Positions 44,861-53,904 of a DNA stretch of 64,000 nt are shown piece after piece. Source of the stretch: M269 sp964640795. GTDB lineage: Bacteria > Pseudomonadota > Gammaproteobacteria > Enterobacterales > Alteromonadaceae. The position numbers and the translations under genes were made by a program. The notes under the pieces were generated by a model that searched no databases, had not been told where the DNA came from, and worked only from the letters and a program-made list of their open reading frames with translations. How positions within the stretch are numbered: position 1 is the first letter of the stretch; every line of letters begins with the position of its first letter. Location: NCBI GenBank assembly GCA_964640795.1, contig CAZXIN010000032.1, positions 1 through 64,000 on the forward strand, read 5' to 3'.

Positions 44861-45511
44861 CTAAATCTTACGAATAGCAAAGCTTTGGTTTTCAATAAAA
44901 TCCATCGTCAAAAAGATAAACTCCCACCGATTATTCACACAAAACTCATGTAGAGCTTCTATCACACCGTATTTATAACTTTTGACCCAATTGCCCATAC
45001 TGTAGTCGTGCCCTGCAATGACTCCTCCTTCTCTAACTTTTTCAGAGTACTTTTCCAATTCAAGCTTAGTCGTTTCATAATCATGGACTGTGTCTATATA
45101 TACCCAGTCAAAATATCCATCGTGAAAGCGCTCAACAATCTCTGTCGATAAACCTCTATTTATCTCAACTCGATTATCGAATATATATCGCTCAAACTTC
45201 TTCTCTACAAGCAAAGCCAATCCATCATGATATCGTTCAGAATGCCATGCATCTATTAGATGCAATTTACTAGGCTTGCATATATTGAGAATTTGATGAC
45301 TAAACTCTCCTTGGTTGACCCCTACTTCAGCAACGATAGAATCTTTTGGTAAATTCCTAAGTAGTTCTTTTCTATCGACCAATAAGGTGCAGTTATTAAT
45401 GTTTTCTTTTAACAACTTTGCCTTAGGAAGCTTGTCTAAAACTAAGCGTTTAGCAGATTCAGCCCTTTTTTTATACTCATCAATTATATTTTCAGGTAGT
45501 CTACCTTCCAT
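44861..45511 (-). CDS. Class I SAM-dependent methyltransferase
   Basis: 216 aa. It has SIVAEVGVNQGEFSHQIL as SAM motif I, LIDAWHSERYHDG, and FDWVYIDTVHDYETTKLELE leading to GGVIAGHDY (Methyltransf_24 type). The ATG at 45511 is preceded by AAGGA 8 bases away; a TTG one codon earlier is less likely. It probably modifies a sugar of the flagellar glycan; the specific target is unknown. Confidence 0.78.
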   Translation of the reverse strand: MEGRLPENIIDEYKKRAESAKRLVLDKLPKAKLLKENINNCTLLVDRKELLRNLPKDSIVAEVGVNQGEFSHQILNICKPSKLHLIDAWHSERYHDGLALLVEKKFERYIFDNRVEINRGLSTEIVERFHDGYFDWVYIDTVHDYETTKLELEKYSEKVREGGVIAGHDYSMGNWVKSYKYGVIEALHEFCVNNRWEFIFLTMDFIENQSFAIRKI

Positions 45512-45591
45512 CAATAAGTCCTTAATTTAGATTCAATTTGTGCCCTAGAAAGCCCTTCTTTCACTAATGTTTATATTTTGCTTAGGCAAAC

Positions 45592-46791
45592 TTAGGTGAG
45601 GAGCTCATGATACATGTCGACTAGACATTTAGCATCAACAGCCCAGTTATACTCAGTTTCAATCAGTTCTCGTGCTTTACCCCCCATTTTGACCAACAAG
45701 TCATGGCGAGATATAGCCTTAACTTTTTGTGCAAAATCTTCCGCAGAACCTGCCCTAAAGACTACACCACAGGACTTATTTTCAACTAAACGTCTAAGTG
45801 GCTTAACATCAGATACTAAAACTGCCTTACCCATAGCCATATAAGTAAATAGCTTATGCGGTACAGTCGTATGACATAAATCACAACTGATATGAGGGAT
45901 AATACCAATGTGAGCATTGGAGATATGTTGATTAAGTGCTGACTCATTCTGCGTAAAGTCGACCAAATTAACATTGTTGATATTATTAGCATCAATAATG
46001 GAAGCTAAGTTTTTTTTCACTGTGCAGCCCGTTTTAAAACCTACAATGGTCAATTCATATCTATTTTCACATAAATAGGCCATTGCCTTTACAGCTGTAT
46101 CCAGCCCTCTGAGATCTTGTATTGTCCCTACATAGATTAGTTGTATCTTCTCTTTTTCTTTCATATCGACAAAATCAATTGCCCTTGGATCCTTGGTATT
46201 AGAAACAACAACCCCTTGCGTTAAGGGGTTAATTTGATTCAGCCTCAGCTTGGCTTCTTCAACGACACATATATATGCATCGCATAGTGCTAGCATTCGC
46301 CTCTCATATTTTACTAACCTTTTGTAACTCAACAAGACATTATCAAAAAACTGGTTTCTTAATGTCTTTTTTACACCATGCCTTTTACTCGATTCATTAA
46401 AATGACGAATCATTGCAGGGTAGTTTTCATGAAAATCAATAACAAACTTAGCACTAAACTTTTTGCTTAGAGTGTAACCAGTAGTAGCCCAAAATAAATC
46501 ATGAACATGCACAGCATCAACCTGTTCCACGCCAATATCGACCAACGCAGAACTTATTCGAGCAACTAACCATCGATTCCCAATAAACAAACAATTTAAG
46601 TAGGCTTCAAATTCATTTTTTGAGACAACTATTGGTAATAACTCATAATTTTCATCGTATTGGGTTTGAAGGGCGCGGGTAATTACTATAACCCTATAAC
46701 CAGCACAAGCTAAGGCGTCGTATTCTTGCTTAACTCGAACGTCAGGAAATGACTGATTCAATATCATGAGTATTGTCTTTTTCAAAATCAA
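45592..46791 (-). CDS. GT4-family glycosyltransferase
   Basis: 399 aa, GT-B fold. An N-terminal MILNQSFPDVRVKQEYDALA block and AVHVHDLFWATTGYTLSKKF are followed by a C-terminal donor domain with LIYVGTIQDLRGLDTAVKAM, HTTVPHKLFTYMAMGKAVLV and CGVVFRAGSAEDFAQKV. The TTG start at 46791 keeps the first beta strand intact; an ATG at 46767 is possible. It follows fdtB by 84 bp and may use the dTDP-amino sugar. Confidence 0.83.
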   Translation of the reverse strand: MILKKTILMILNQSFPDVRVKQEYDALACAGYRVIVITRALQTQYDENYELLPIVVSKNEFEAYLNCLFIGNRWLVARISSALVDIGVEQVDAVHVHDLFWATTGYTLSKKFSAKFVIDFHENYPAMIRHFNESSKRHGVKKTLRNQFFDNVLLSYKRLVKYERRMLALCDAYICVVEEAKLRLNQINPLTQGVVVSNTKDPRAIDFVDMKEKEKIQLIYVGTIQDLRGLDTAVKAMAYLCENRYELTIVGFKTGCTVKKNLASIIDANNINNVNLVDFTQNESALNQHISNAHIGIIPHISCDLCHTTVPHKLFTYMAMGKAVLVSDVKPLRRLVENKSCGVVFRAGSAEDFAQKVKAISRHDLLVKMGGKARELIETEYNWAVDAKCLVDMYHELLT

Positions 46792-46875
46792 TAGCCTAGT
46801 GCTTTTTCTTATTCATCAAACGTTTTACCTAAGTTTTTCGTTAACACATTAAGCAAGTCATAATCGCCAAAGCTA

Positions 46876-47982
46876 TCACTCATCAACAAATTGGTTTACC
46901 GCATGAATAATATGCTCTACTTCACTAGTGTCTATGCTTGGTCCTATTGGCAACGAAAGTACTTGGTTTTGCAATCGTTCAGTAATAGGTAATGATAAGT
47001 GATGCAGTTCAGAATAGGCTGGCTGCCTATGTGGAGGTATGGGGTAATGGACTGATGTCTGAACCCCCTTATCATTCAAATATTTTTGTAAAGCCGAACG
47101 AGAGGCGCATTGCACAACAAATAGATGCCAAACATGATTTAAGGAGCTTTTATTTTGTGACAATTGAATACTAGGATTATCAATACCAGATAAATAGTGA
47201 GAAGCAATTCTTCGACGCCTATCGGTTTCTGCGTCGAGGTATTTTAGTTTAACCCTCAGCATTGCAGCTTGAATTTCATCTAAACGGCTGTTGACTCCTC
47301 GATAGGTATTTACGTATTTATCAAATGAACCATAGTTGCGAAGAGCTTTTAATGTCGTAGCTAATTCATCATCGTTAGTTGTTATTGCACCAGCATCCCC
47401 AAGCGCTCCCAAATTCTTAGCTGGATAGAAGCTAAACCCTCCAGCATCTCCCCAATTACCTGCTTTTCTGCCGTTGACTTCAGCGCCATGAGCTTGTGCT
47501 GCATCTTCCAATATAAGTAAACTATGTTCTCTAGCAAGTTCCTCTATTTCTTGCATTGGGGCCAGTTGTCCGTATAGATGAACAGGTAAGATTGCTTTTG
47601 TCTTAGAAGTGATTGCGGCTCTTACTGTATGGGGCTCCAGATTATATGTTAGAGGGTTAGGCTCGACCAATACAGGTATTAAGTTATTCTCAGTAATCGA
47701 AAGGACAGAAGCAATATAAGTATTAGCTTGAACTATAACCTCGTCGCCTGCTTTTAGCTTTCCTAGCTCAATCCAAGCTCTAAACACGAGAGTTAAGGCA
47801 TCTAGCCCACTAGCGACACCGATAGCGTGGCAACTACCGCAGTATGAGGCAAACTCCTGTTCAAAAAGCTCGAGCTCCTCTCCCATGATATACCAACCAG
47901 AATCAATAACACGTGAGCAAGCCTGTTTCAGCTCTTGGTCATACTTTTTATTAACACTTTTTAAATCCAATGACGGAATCAT
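46876..47982 (-). CDS. fdtB: dTDP-3-keto-6-deoxyhexose 3-aminotransferase (FdtB/QdtB)
   Basis: 368 aa DegT-family PLP enzyme with FSFYPAKNLGALGDAGAI (Lys189), LEDAAQAHGAEVNGRKAG and NTYIASVLSITENN, as in FdtB/QdtB. It overlaps fdtC by 4 bp, and fdtA follows, the three-gene set for dTDP-3-acetamido-3,6-dideoxyhexose. Whether the product is the galacto (Fuc3N) or gluco (Qui3N) form depends on FdtA and cannot be decided from sequence. Confidence 0.88.
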   Translation of the reverse strand: MIPSLDLKSVNKKYDQELKQACSRVIDSGWYIMGEELELFEQEFASYCGSCHAIGVASGLDALTLVFRAWIELGKLKAGDEVIVQANTYIASVLSITENNLIPVLVEPNPLTYNLEPHTVRAAITSKTKAILPVHLYGQLAPMQEIEELAREHSLLILEDAAQAHGAEVNGRKAGNWGDAGGFSFYPAKNLGALGDAGAITTNDDELATTLKALRNYGSFDKYVNTYRGVNSRLDEIQAAMLRVKLKYLDAETDRRRRIASHYLSGIDNPSIQLSQNKSSLNHVWHLFVVQCASRSALQKYLNDKGVQTSVHYPIPPHRQPAYSELHHLSLPITERLQNQVLSLPIGPSIDTSEVEHIIHAVNQFVDE

Positions 47983-48443
47983 AATGGCTCATCTAAAAAG
48001 CGTACAACCTTCGCGGGGTTACCCATAACGACAGCATTGTCTGGAACATTTCTAGTAACAACGGCACCAGCACCGACCATACAGCCTTCTCCTAACACAA
48101 TAGCAGGTAAAATAGTTGCATTGGCGCCAATAGAAGCATTCTTCTTCACAAGAGTATGGGGAAAGCTATCAGGATATTTCTTGGAGCGAGGGAACTTATC
48201 ATTTGTGAATGTTGCGTTAGGGCCAATGAAAACATTATCTTCAACCGTTATACCGTCCCAAAGATAAACACCAGATTTAATGGTCACATCATTCCCAATA
48301 ACAACATTATTTTCAATAAATGTATGTGCACAAACATTACAGTTAGCCCCAATAATCGCTCCTTCCAATACAACACTAAACTGCCAAATATTTGTACCTT
48401 CTCCAATGCTTGATGATGCCACTTGACTGAGTTCATGAATCAT
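47979..48443 (-). CDS. fdtC: Hexapeptide N-acetyltransferase for dTDP-3-amino sugar (FdtC/QdtC-like)
   Basis: 154 aa left-handed beta-helix protein with repeated hexapeptides (IGANCNVCAHTFIENNVVIG, IGPNATFTNDKFPRS, ILPAIVLGEGCMVGAGAVV) and the end NAVVMGNPAKVVRF. It would acetylate the C-3 amine. It overlaps both fdtB (4 bp) and fdtA (11 bp). No lipoyl domain here, unlike the acyltransferase at 33941-35062. Confidence 0.87.
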   Translation of the reverse strand: MIHELSQVASSSIGEGTNIWQFSVVLEGAIIGANCNVCAHTFIENNVVIGNDVTIKSGVYLWDGITVEDNVFIGPNATFTNDKFPRSKKYPDSFPHTLVKKNASIGANATILPAIVLGEGCMVGAGAVVTRNVPDNAVVMGNPAKVVRFLDEPL

Positions 48444-48843
48444 CGTTATTCACCATAGAAAGAAACTCGCTATAGTTTCGGACATAATCTTTCTCATGAT
48501 AGTAATCACTCGCTAATACAATAAGTAGACAATCCTCACTAAAATCATGCATTTCGCGCCAGATATTATTTCCAATATATAAACCTTGTTGTGGCGAGCT
48601 TAACCAAACTTCCTCGCGAACATGTCCATCATCCAAAACGAAACGACAGCTCCCTCTGATAGAAATAACAACTTGTTCTAGATTCGAATGCGCATGGTAG
48701 CCTCTTGATACGCCACTTTCAGTGTCAAAGATATAATAAACACGCAATACCTCAAACGGTATGTTCTTGTGCTGCTCAAGCGAAACTAAACTTCCTCTAC
48801 TATCCCCCTGAATATCAAAGTGGATCAAGTTGACTAATTTCAC
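48433..48843 (-). CDS. fdtA: dTDP-4-keto-6-deoxyglucose 3,4-ketoisomerase (FdtA/QdtA)
   Basis: 136 aa cupin with the SRGYHAHSNLEQVVISIRGS metal/catalytic block, NIWREMHDFSEDCLLIVLAS and SDYYHEKDYVRNY. This is the WxcM/FdtA/QdtA pattern. It starts at GTG (48843) with AGGAG 5 bases upstream; an in-frame TGA lies immediately upstream. It is about 37 bp downstream of a sigma-28 promoter start. Confidence 0.9.
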   Translation of the reverse strand: MKLVNLIHFDIQGDSRGSLVSLEQHKNIPFEVLRVYYIFDTESGVSRGYHAHSNLEQVVISIRGSCRFVLDDGHVREEVWLSSPQQGLYIGNNIWREMHDFSEDCLLIVLASDYYHEKDYVRNYSEFLSMVNNDDS

Positions 48844-48886
48844 TCATACTCCTATCAAAAACTAATGACATCATATCGTTAACAAT

Positions 48887-48913
48887 TTATCGGCTTCTCA
48901 GCTATCAACTTGA
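48887..48913 (-). promoter_or_regulatory. Sigma-28 (FliA) promoter for the fdt glycan operon
   Basis: On the minus strand TCAA, 15 bases, then GCCGATAA. The -10 is identical to the FliA consensus GCCGATAA and the spacing is exact; TCAA is one base off TAAA and matches the Pseudomonas-type TCAAG. It lies in the 190 bp between fdtA and rmlB. Confidence 0.72.
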
Positions 48914-49033
48914 ATACTGCATAAGAGCACGCCAGATGATCATACTCTTAGCTCAATATATTACGGCAATGTACGATACATTTAATCATGATATCTTAAC
49001 TAATTAAGACGCAAGTAAAACAGGTATATTTGA

Positions 49034-50110
49034 ATGAATGTTGTGAATGGGAATATCTTGATTACAGGCGGAGCGGGATTTATTGGCGCTACTTTCGTCA
49101 GAAAGCTATCTCAAGACAAAACAAATAATATAACAATACTAGACAAATTAACCTATGCGGCTAATACACAAAGCATTTCGAAAGAGTTAGCTCAATCTAA
49201 TGTCTCATTTTTTGAGGGTGATATTAACGATAGCGACCTAGTATCTCGAATTCTAAGAGAATATCAGATAGATATCATTGTTAACTTTGCTGCAGAAAGC
49301 CATGTGGATCGTTCAATCTCTGGACCGAGCGAATTCGTTCACACCAATGTTAATGGCACATTCAACATACTCGAATGCGCCCGGCAAGTCTGGAATGAAG
49401 GTTACGATAACAAATTACTCCTACATGTATCTACCGATGAAGTATATGGTTCGCTCTCAGCGACTGATAAACCGTTTAATGAGTACACACCCTATAAACC
49501 TAGCAGCCCTTACTCATCTTCAAAAGCAGCCTCAGATCACTTAGTTAGCGCTTGGAACAAGACATACGGGCTACCTGTTATCATCACCAACTGTTCCAAC
49601 AATTACGGTCCATGGCAATTCCCTGAAAAGCTTATTCCACTGACAATATTAAACGCGATTGAAAGAAAGCCAATTCCAATCTATGGAGATGGCAAGCAAA
49701 TTAGGGATTGGTTACATGTCAATGATCATTGTGATGCAATACTCAACGCCATATTGCACGGGGCAAAGGGGGATACATATTGTATTGGAGGTAACAATGA
49801 GCTTGCTAATATTGATGTGGTAAAAACAATCTGTGATAAAGTGGACGTCCTCTTAAAACGTAAACCACAAGAATCTCGCCAGTTGATTCATCATGTGGAT
49901 GATAGGCTTGGCCATGACTCTCGGTATGCAATTGATTCAAGCAAAATCCAAAACGAACTAGGATGGCAACCATCACATACTTTCAATGAATCAATCACTG
50001 AATTGATCAAATGGTATACAGATAATCTGAAATGGGTAAATGAAATGCGCTCAGATGAGTACCGCACATTTTATGAAACGCAGTATAAAGCAAGGTTAGC
50101 AGGAAGATGA
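49034..50110 (+). CDS. rmlB: dTDP-glucose 4,6-dehydratase
   Basis: 358 aa extended SDR with LITGGAGFIGATFVRKL, NFAAESHVDRSISGPSEF, VSTDEVYGSL and YSSSKAASDHLV (YxxxK). The family block NCSNNYGPWQFPEKLIPL is intact. It makes dTDP-4-keto-6-deoxyglucose, the substrate for FdtA. It overlaps rmlA by 4 bp and is divergent from fdtA. Confidence 0.96.
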   Translation: MNVVNGNILITGGAGFIGATFVRKLSQDKTNNITILDKLTYAANTQSISKELAQSNVSFFEGDINDSDLVSRILREYQIDIIVNFAAESHVDRSISGPSEFVHTNVNGTFNILECARQVWNEGYDNKLLLHVSTDEVYGSLSATDKPFNEYTPYKPSSPYSSSKAASDHLVSAWNKTYGLPVIITNCSNNYGPWQFPEKLIPLTILNAIERKPIPIYGDGKQIRDWLHVNDHCDAILNAILHGAKGDTYCIGGNNELANIDVVKTICDKVDVLLKRKPQESRQLIHHVDDRLGHDSRYAIDSSKIQNELGWQPSHTFNESITELIKWYTDNLKWVNEMRSDEYRTFYETQYKARLAGR

Positions 50111-50979
50111 AAGGTATTATCTTAGCAGGAGGATCAGGCTCCAGACTTTACCCAATTACTATGGGAGTTTCCAAACAACTACTCCCAATATATGACAAAC
50201 CCATGATTTATTACCCTTTGTCTGTACTCATGCTCGCAGGGATAAAAGATATTCTCATTATCTCGACAATGGATGACGTTATGCTATTCCAAAAACTGTT
50301 AGGCGATGGGAGGCAGTTCGGGCTTAATTTTAGCTATGCTGAGCAGCCTGAACCCGCAGGTATTGCGCAAGCTTTTATTATCGCAAAAGAGTTTATTGGA
50401 AATGACCATGTCAGCCTAATATTGGGGGATAATATCTTTTATGGTCAAGGGTTTACCGACAAACTAACACTTGCTTATAATCAAGACAAAGGCGCTACTA
50501 TCTTTTGTTACAACGTCAAAGATCCTGAAAGGTTCGGTGTTGCAGAGTTTGATAAAGATTTGGATGTATTGTCAATTGAAGAGAAACCAATGAAACCAAA
50601 ATCTAATTGGGCAATAACCGGCTTGTATTTTTATGATAATCAAGTTGTTGATATAGCGAAAGAGATAAAACCATCATCGAGAGGTGAGCTAGAGATTACT
50701 GATATCAACAATCACTATTTAAGGGACAAAACATTAAAAGTACAACTGTTAGGTAGAGGATATGCATGGCTAGACACAGGCACCCACGAAAGTCTTCAAG
50801 AAGCTGGACAGTTCGTGCAAACAATCGAAAACCGTCAAGGTTTGAAAGTTGCGTGTCCAGAAGAAATCGCGTTCAGAAAAGGGTGGTTAAGTGAAAATGA
50901 GCTTCTCACTCAGGCAGAAAAATATACTAAAACTCAATACGGACAATACTTGAAAACAATCATTGAAAGAAAGTACTAA
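50107..50979 (+). CDS. rmlA: Glucose-1-phosphate thymidylyltransferase
   Basis: 290 aa. It has GIILAGGSGSRLYPITMGVS and KQLLPIYDKPMIYYPLSVLM, LILGDNIFYGQGF and the C-terminal YAWLDTGTHESLQEAG, diagnostic of RmlA. It supplies dTDP-glucose to RmlB. No rmlC/rmlD pair accompanies it, so it serves the fdt branch rather than rhamnose. Its stop lies 2 bp from that of the convergent SDR gene. Confidence 0.96.
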   Translation: MKGIILAGGSGSRLYPITMGVSKQLLPIYDKPMIYYPLSVLMLAGIKDILIISTMDDVMLFQKLLGDGRQFGLNFSYAEQPEPAGIAQAFIIAKEFIGNDHVSLILGDNIFYGQGFTDKLTLAYNQDKGATIFCYNVKDPERFGVAEFDKDLDVLSIEEKPMKPKSNWAITGLYFYDNQVVDIAKEIKPSSRGELEITDINNHYLRDKTLKVQLLGRGYAWLDTGTHESLQEAGQFVQTIENRQGLKVACPEEIAFRKGWLSENELLTQAEKYTKTQYGQYLKTIIERKY

Positions 50980-50981
50980 TT

Positions 50982-51707
50982 TTACGCTGTACTGCCAGCA
51001 TCAACTGTCATCACCGTTCCCGTAATATTACAAGCCTTATCTGACAAGAGATAAGAAACCATGTTAGCAACATCCCCTACGTTAGCTAACTCGCCTAAAG
51101 GACTACGGCGTTTAATACTCTTCAGCTTATCTTCAGATAAATTTGATGTCATATCTGTTTGTAAGTAACCTGGGGCAACGCAATTGACAGTAATACCTGC
51201 CTTGCCAACCTCTCTAGCTAAAGATTTACTAAATCCTTCAAGTGCAGCCTTGGTGGCCGCATAAACACTCAAACCATTGAACCCCGTATTGGCGATAATC
51301 GATGAAATATTAACAACTCGACCACTGCGATTAAGCATCATAGAGCGCACTAAATACTTAGTTAATAAAATGGGCGATTGGATATTAAGCTCTAGCAATG
51401 TATCAATTTCACTGTTTGGCATGGTTGCGAGAACCCCGTCATGGCCAGACGCTGCATTATTGATAAGGCCATAAGGCCTTCCATATGTCTTAATCAATCT
51501 CTGACAGAACCCTGGAATGTCAGTTGTAACAGACAGATCAGCGTCTATAAAAACAAAGCTATCGGGGTTTTCATCTGCCAGAATCTTAATATCATCAGTC
51601 AATGTACGAGCAACACCTAGTACAGAATAGTCATCCAATAGAAGTTGGCGACATAACGCTAACCCTAGTCCCTTGCTAGCCCCAGTAACTACAACGTACT
51701 TATCCAT
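50982..51707 (-). CDS. FabG-like short-chain dehydrogenase/reductase
   Basis: 241 aa classical SDR with TGASKGLG cofactor motif, NNAASG, Ser in VVNISSI and YAATK (Tyr149, Lys153), plus a typical C-terminus (ACNITGTVMTVDAGSTA). It resembles 3-oxoacyl-ACP reductase and overlaps the ligase gene by 8 bp, with an ACP gene just upstream. I infer that it reduces a 3-oxoacyl-ACP to the 3-hydroxy form for sugar acylation. Confidence 0.85.
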   Translation of the reverse strand: MDKYVVVTGASKGLGLALCRQLLLDDYSVLGVARTLTDDIKILADENPDSFVFIDADLSVTTDIPGFCQRLIKTYGRPYGLINNAASGHDGVLATMPNSEIDTLLELNIQSPILLTKYLVRSMMLNRSGRVVNISSIIANTGFNGLSVYAATKAALEGFSKSLAREVGKAGITVNCVAPGYLQTDMTSNLSEDKLKSIKRRSPLGELANVGDVANMVSYLLSDKACNITGTVMTVDAGSTA

Positions 51708-52992
51708 AATCGGTTTCCCTTTTTACTTTTCCGGCACTTGTTACTTCCAAAGAGTCAACAAATTTAATAGTAACTGGTACTTCATACCTTTCTAACTTGA
51801 GCTTGCAGTTCTCTATGATTTCTTTTTTTAATTGCAGTGATGTATCAGGCTGATTCAAGATAACATCTGCATGAACAAGCTGCCCTAACACACCGTTTCG
51901 TCTGCCATAAACACGTGCGCTTTGTACGCCATGAACACTGAGAATAATCTGCTCAACACGCTCAGGATGCACTTTATTTCCACCAACGTTAATAGTGCCG
52001 TTAGCCCGTCCTAAAAAGAACACTCTATCAGAAACAACTTCGACAACGTCTTGAGTGTCTATATATTCAGGAAAATCACTCTCATCACACATAGCCTGAC
52101 TTGCAAACGGGGATTTGATCCATAAATGTTGCTGTTCATCAATAAACATCGTAGCAGAAAGAGTATCGTTGTTTAGCCATTCAGCTGGAAAACCTGCTTT
52201 TTTATCACTAACGACAAAACCTACTCCAGCTTCTGTCGAGGCATAGATATGCCGAATCTTCGCATTCGGGAAAACAACACTTAATGCATTTAATAACGCT
52301 TGATCAACAACTTCACCACCAAGTGTCACATGAGAAAGTCGAAGCTTCTTAAAATCATGACTCATCATCATTTGCCGCCACAAACCAGGCGTCGCAGACA
52401 CTGCTGAAGCTTGATGAAGATTTAACAACATTACCTTATCATTCACATTTCCAACGCTAGCATCTAACAAACTAGCACCGCTAATAAGTGATTGTAAAAG
52501 TACTTGTAGCCCTGCAAATCGGAAAGGTTGATAGAGCAAACCCCAACACAAACTGGACATGCTCTCGCTAATTTTGACATTACCTATAAGCTTTTCAAAA
52601 CTATGTTCAATCCATTTTGGCGTAGATGTTGTGCCAGAAGTAGCGATAAACCAGTATGTGTTAGCGTTAGAGGAATCTCTACCTTGGTTAAATACATCAA
52701 CATGAATATCGTCAGGCCAGAGTGTGATAGAAGAAGCATTAAATGCATGTTCTGGTAACAATCCATTTTCTGGCAACAGATATAAAGATGCGCAGAATGT
52801 ATCAAAAGCACACAATGCGACGATAAAGTCTTTCAGGTTTGTATAACGAATCCCAACAGCCGCTCCTTCGTAATGGCTATGTGTTTTTCTTAATATTAAT
52901 GCGCCTTCAACAATTTCCTTAAACGTTGTAGGCGAATTACCGACAAGAGCAACCCCACTACCATGATTCTGAAGATTAGTTAGCAACGACAA
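51700..52992 (-). CDS. AMP-dependent acyl-ACP/CoA ligase
   Basis: 430 aa, shorter than the usual 500-550. The adenylation motifs TSGTTSTPKW, YASTEAGVGF and GRANGTINVGGNKVHPERVE, and the C-terminal TSAGKVKRE with catalytic Lys, are present. It uses a TTG start at 52992 (GAGG 7 bases upstream; an in-frame TGA four codons further up; no early ATG). It is encoded next to an ACP, so it probably loads an acyl group onto that ACP. Confidence 0.85.
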   Translation of the reverse strand: MSLLTNLQNHGSGVALVGNSPTTFKEIVEGALILRKTHSHYEGAAVGIRYTNLKDFIVALCAFDTFCASLYLLPENGLLPEHAFNASSITLWPDDIHVDVFNQGRDSSNANTYWFIATSGTTSTPKWIEHSFEKLIGNVKISESMSSLCWGLLYQPFRFAGLQVLLQSLISGASLLDASVGNVNDKVMLLNLHQASAVSATPGLWRQMMMSHDFKKLRLSHVTLGGEVVDQALLNALSVVFPNAKIRHIYASTEAGVGFVVSDKKAGFPAEWLNNDTLSATMFIDEQQHLWIKSPFASQAMCDESDFPEYIDTQDVVEVVSDRVFFLGRANGTINVGGNKVHPERVEQIILSVHGVQSARVYGRRNGVLGQLVHADVILNQPDTSLQLKKEIIENCKLKLERYEVPVTIKFVDSLEVTSAGKVKRETDYG

Positions 52993-53001
52993 GAAGAAGC
53001 C

Positions 53002-53256
53002 TCAATGCTTATTCGCACATGCTTGATATATCGCAACAAACTCCGAAAATGTATTGGGGTAGCTTGAAATTTGTTGCTCAGTAAAAGGATCAAAACCCAA
53101 CTCTTCTTCTAGCTGCGCAACTAGCATAGCGTAACCAAGAGAATCTAAGCCACACTCTAACAATACCGTGTCATCATTAATATCATCAACAAGTTTGCAG
53201 TCGCTCAGCTCAGCGACTTGCTGCATGGCATTTTTAACAGTGACTTCTATAGTCAT
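53002..53256 (-). CDS. Acyl carrier protein
   Basis: 84 aa with the phosphopantetheine site LLECGLDSLGYAMLVAQLEE (Ser39). It is acidic and helical as expected for an ACP. It overlaps the pseH-like gene by 4 bp and lies 9 bp before the ligase. This is a dedicated ACP, not the fatty-acid operon one, as no fab genes surround it. Probably the acyl donor carrier for an N-acylated sugar. Confidence 0.9.
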   Translation of the reverse strand: MTIEVTVKNAMQQVAELSDCKLVDDINDDTVLLECGLDSLGYAMLVAQLEEELGFDPFTEQQISSYPNTFSEFVAIYQACANKH

Positions 53257-53840
53257 ATCCCCTCTCTAAATTCTATCTTGTCTACTAAATTACGTAATGA
53301 TTTAGGCAGCTTTGACAACACTTTTGCCTTTTTTTGGTTCCATTGCAAAAGTGGATATTCGAAACACAGCTTTTGATAATGTTCTCCCTCTCTTACCCCT
53401 CCTGTCAACGTTTCAATCAAGGGGTACTCGAACAATCTGTGCATGCCAATAGCACTTTTATTAAACGACAATACTTCTGCTGACAATGATATAGCGTTCT
53501 TTAGTCTAGTTGCACGCTCTAGTGCCGCGACTTCGAGTAATATGCCACTTCCAGGCCAAACATTTGTCTCACCTAAATAGCATCCCCACTCTACTCTAGG
53601 CTTTCCTACATCACTAAAATTAAGTATTCCTATAGGACGTTCATTTTGATGTAACACCCAAAACTCCCTCTCAGTATCTGTCTTAAGATTAGAAAACCAA
53701 TTGAGATGCTCATCCCAAGTAATGGTCTTATTCTGATGCATATTAGCCATAATTCTAGAGGAATTCCTCCAAGCTAATACCTGCTCGATATCTTTCTCAG
53801 ATAAAGGAAAAAAGTGATTAGAAGGGTATCGTTGAGTCAA
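53253..53840 (-). CDS. pseH: PseH-like GNAT N-acyltransferase
   Basis: 195 aa GNAT with DIEQVLAWRNSSRIMANMHQ, ILNFSDVGKPRVEWGCYLG and an acyl-CoA/pantetheine loop region. PseH acetylates the C-4 amine of the pseudaminic acid precursor. The adjacent ACP/ligase suggests that it may use an acyl-ACP instead of acetyl-CoA. TTG start at 53840 (next Met at residue 31); GGAG lies 12 bases upstream, longer than ideal, so the start is uncertain. Confidence 0.83.
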   Translation of the reverse strand: MTQRYPSNHFFPLSEKDIEQVLAWRNSSRIMANMHQNKTITWDEHLNWFSNLKTDTEREFWVLHQNERPIGILNFSDVGKPRVEWGCYLGETNVWPGSGILLEVAALERATRLKNAISLSAEVLSFNKSAIGMHRLFEYPLIETLTGGVREGEHYQKLCFEYPLLQWNQKKAKVLSKLPKSLRNLVDKIEFREGI

Positions 53841-53904
53841 AAACTACGGTTCTCCAATGTCGCACCTACAGTATTACTTTTAGTATCGGCATCTAAAGCC
53901 GTTT

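Noticed and set aside
48156..48413. 85-codon plus-strand frame opposite fdtC
   Set aside because: Same cause: antisense of hexapeptide repeats.
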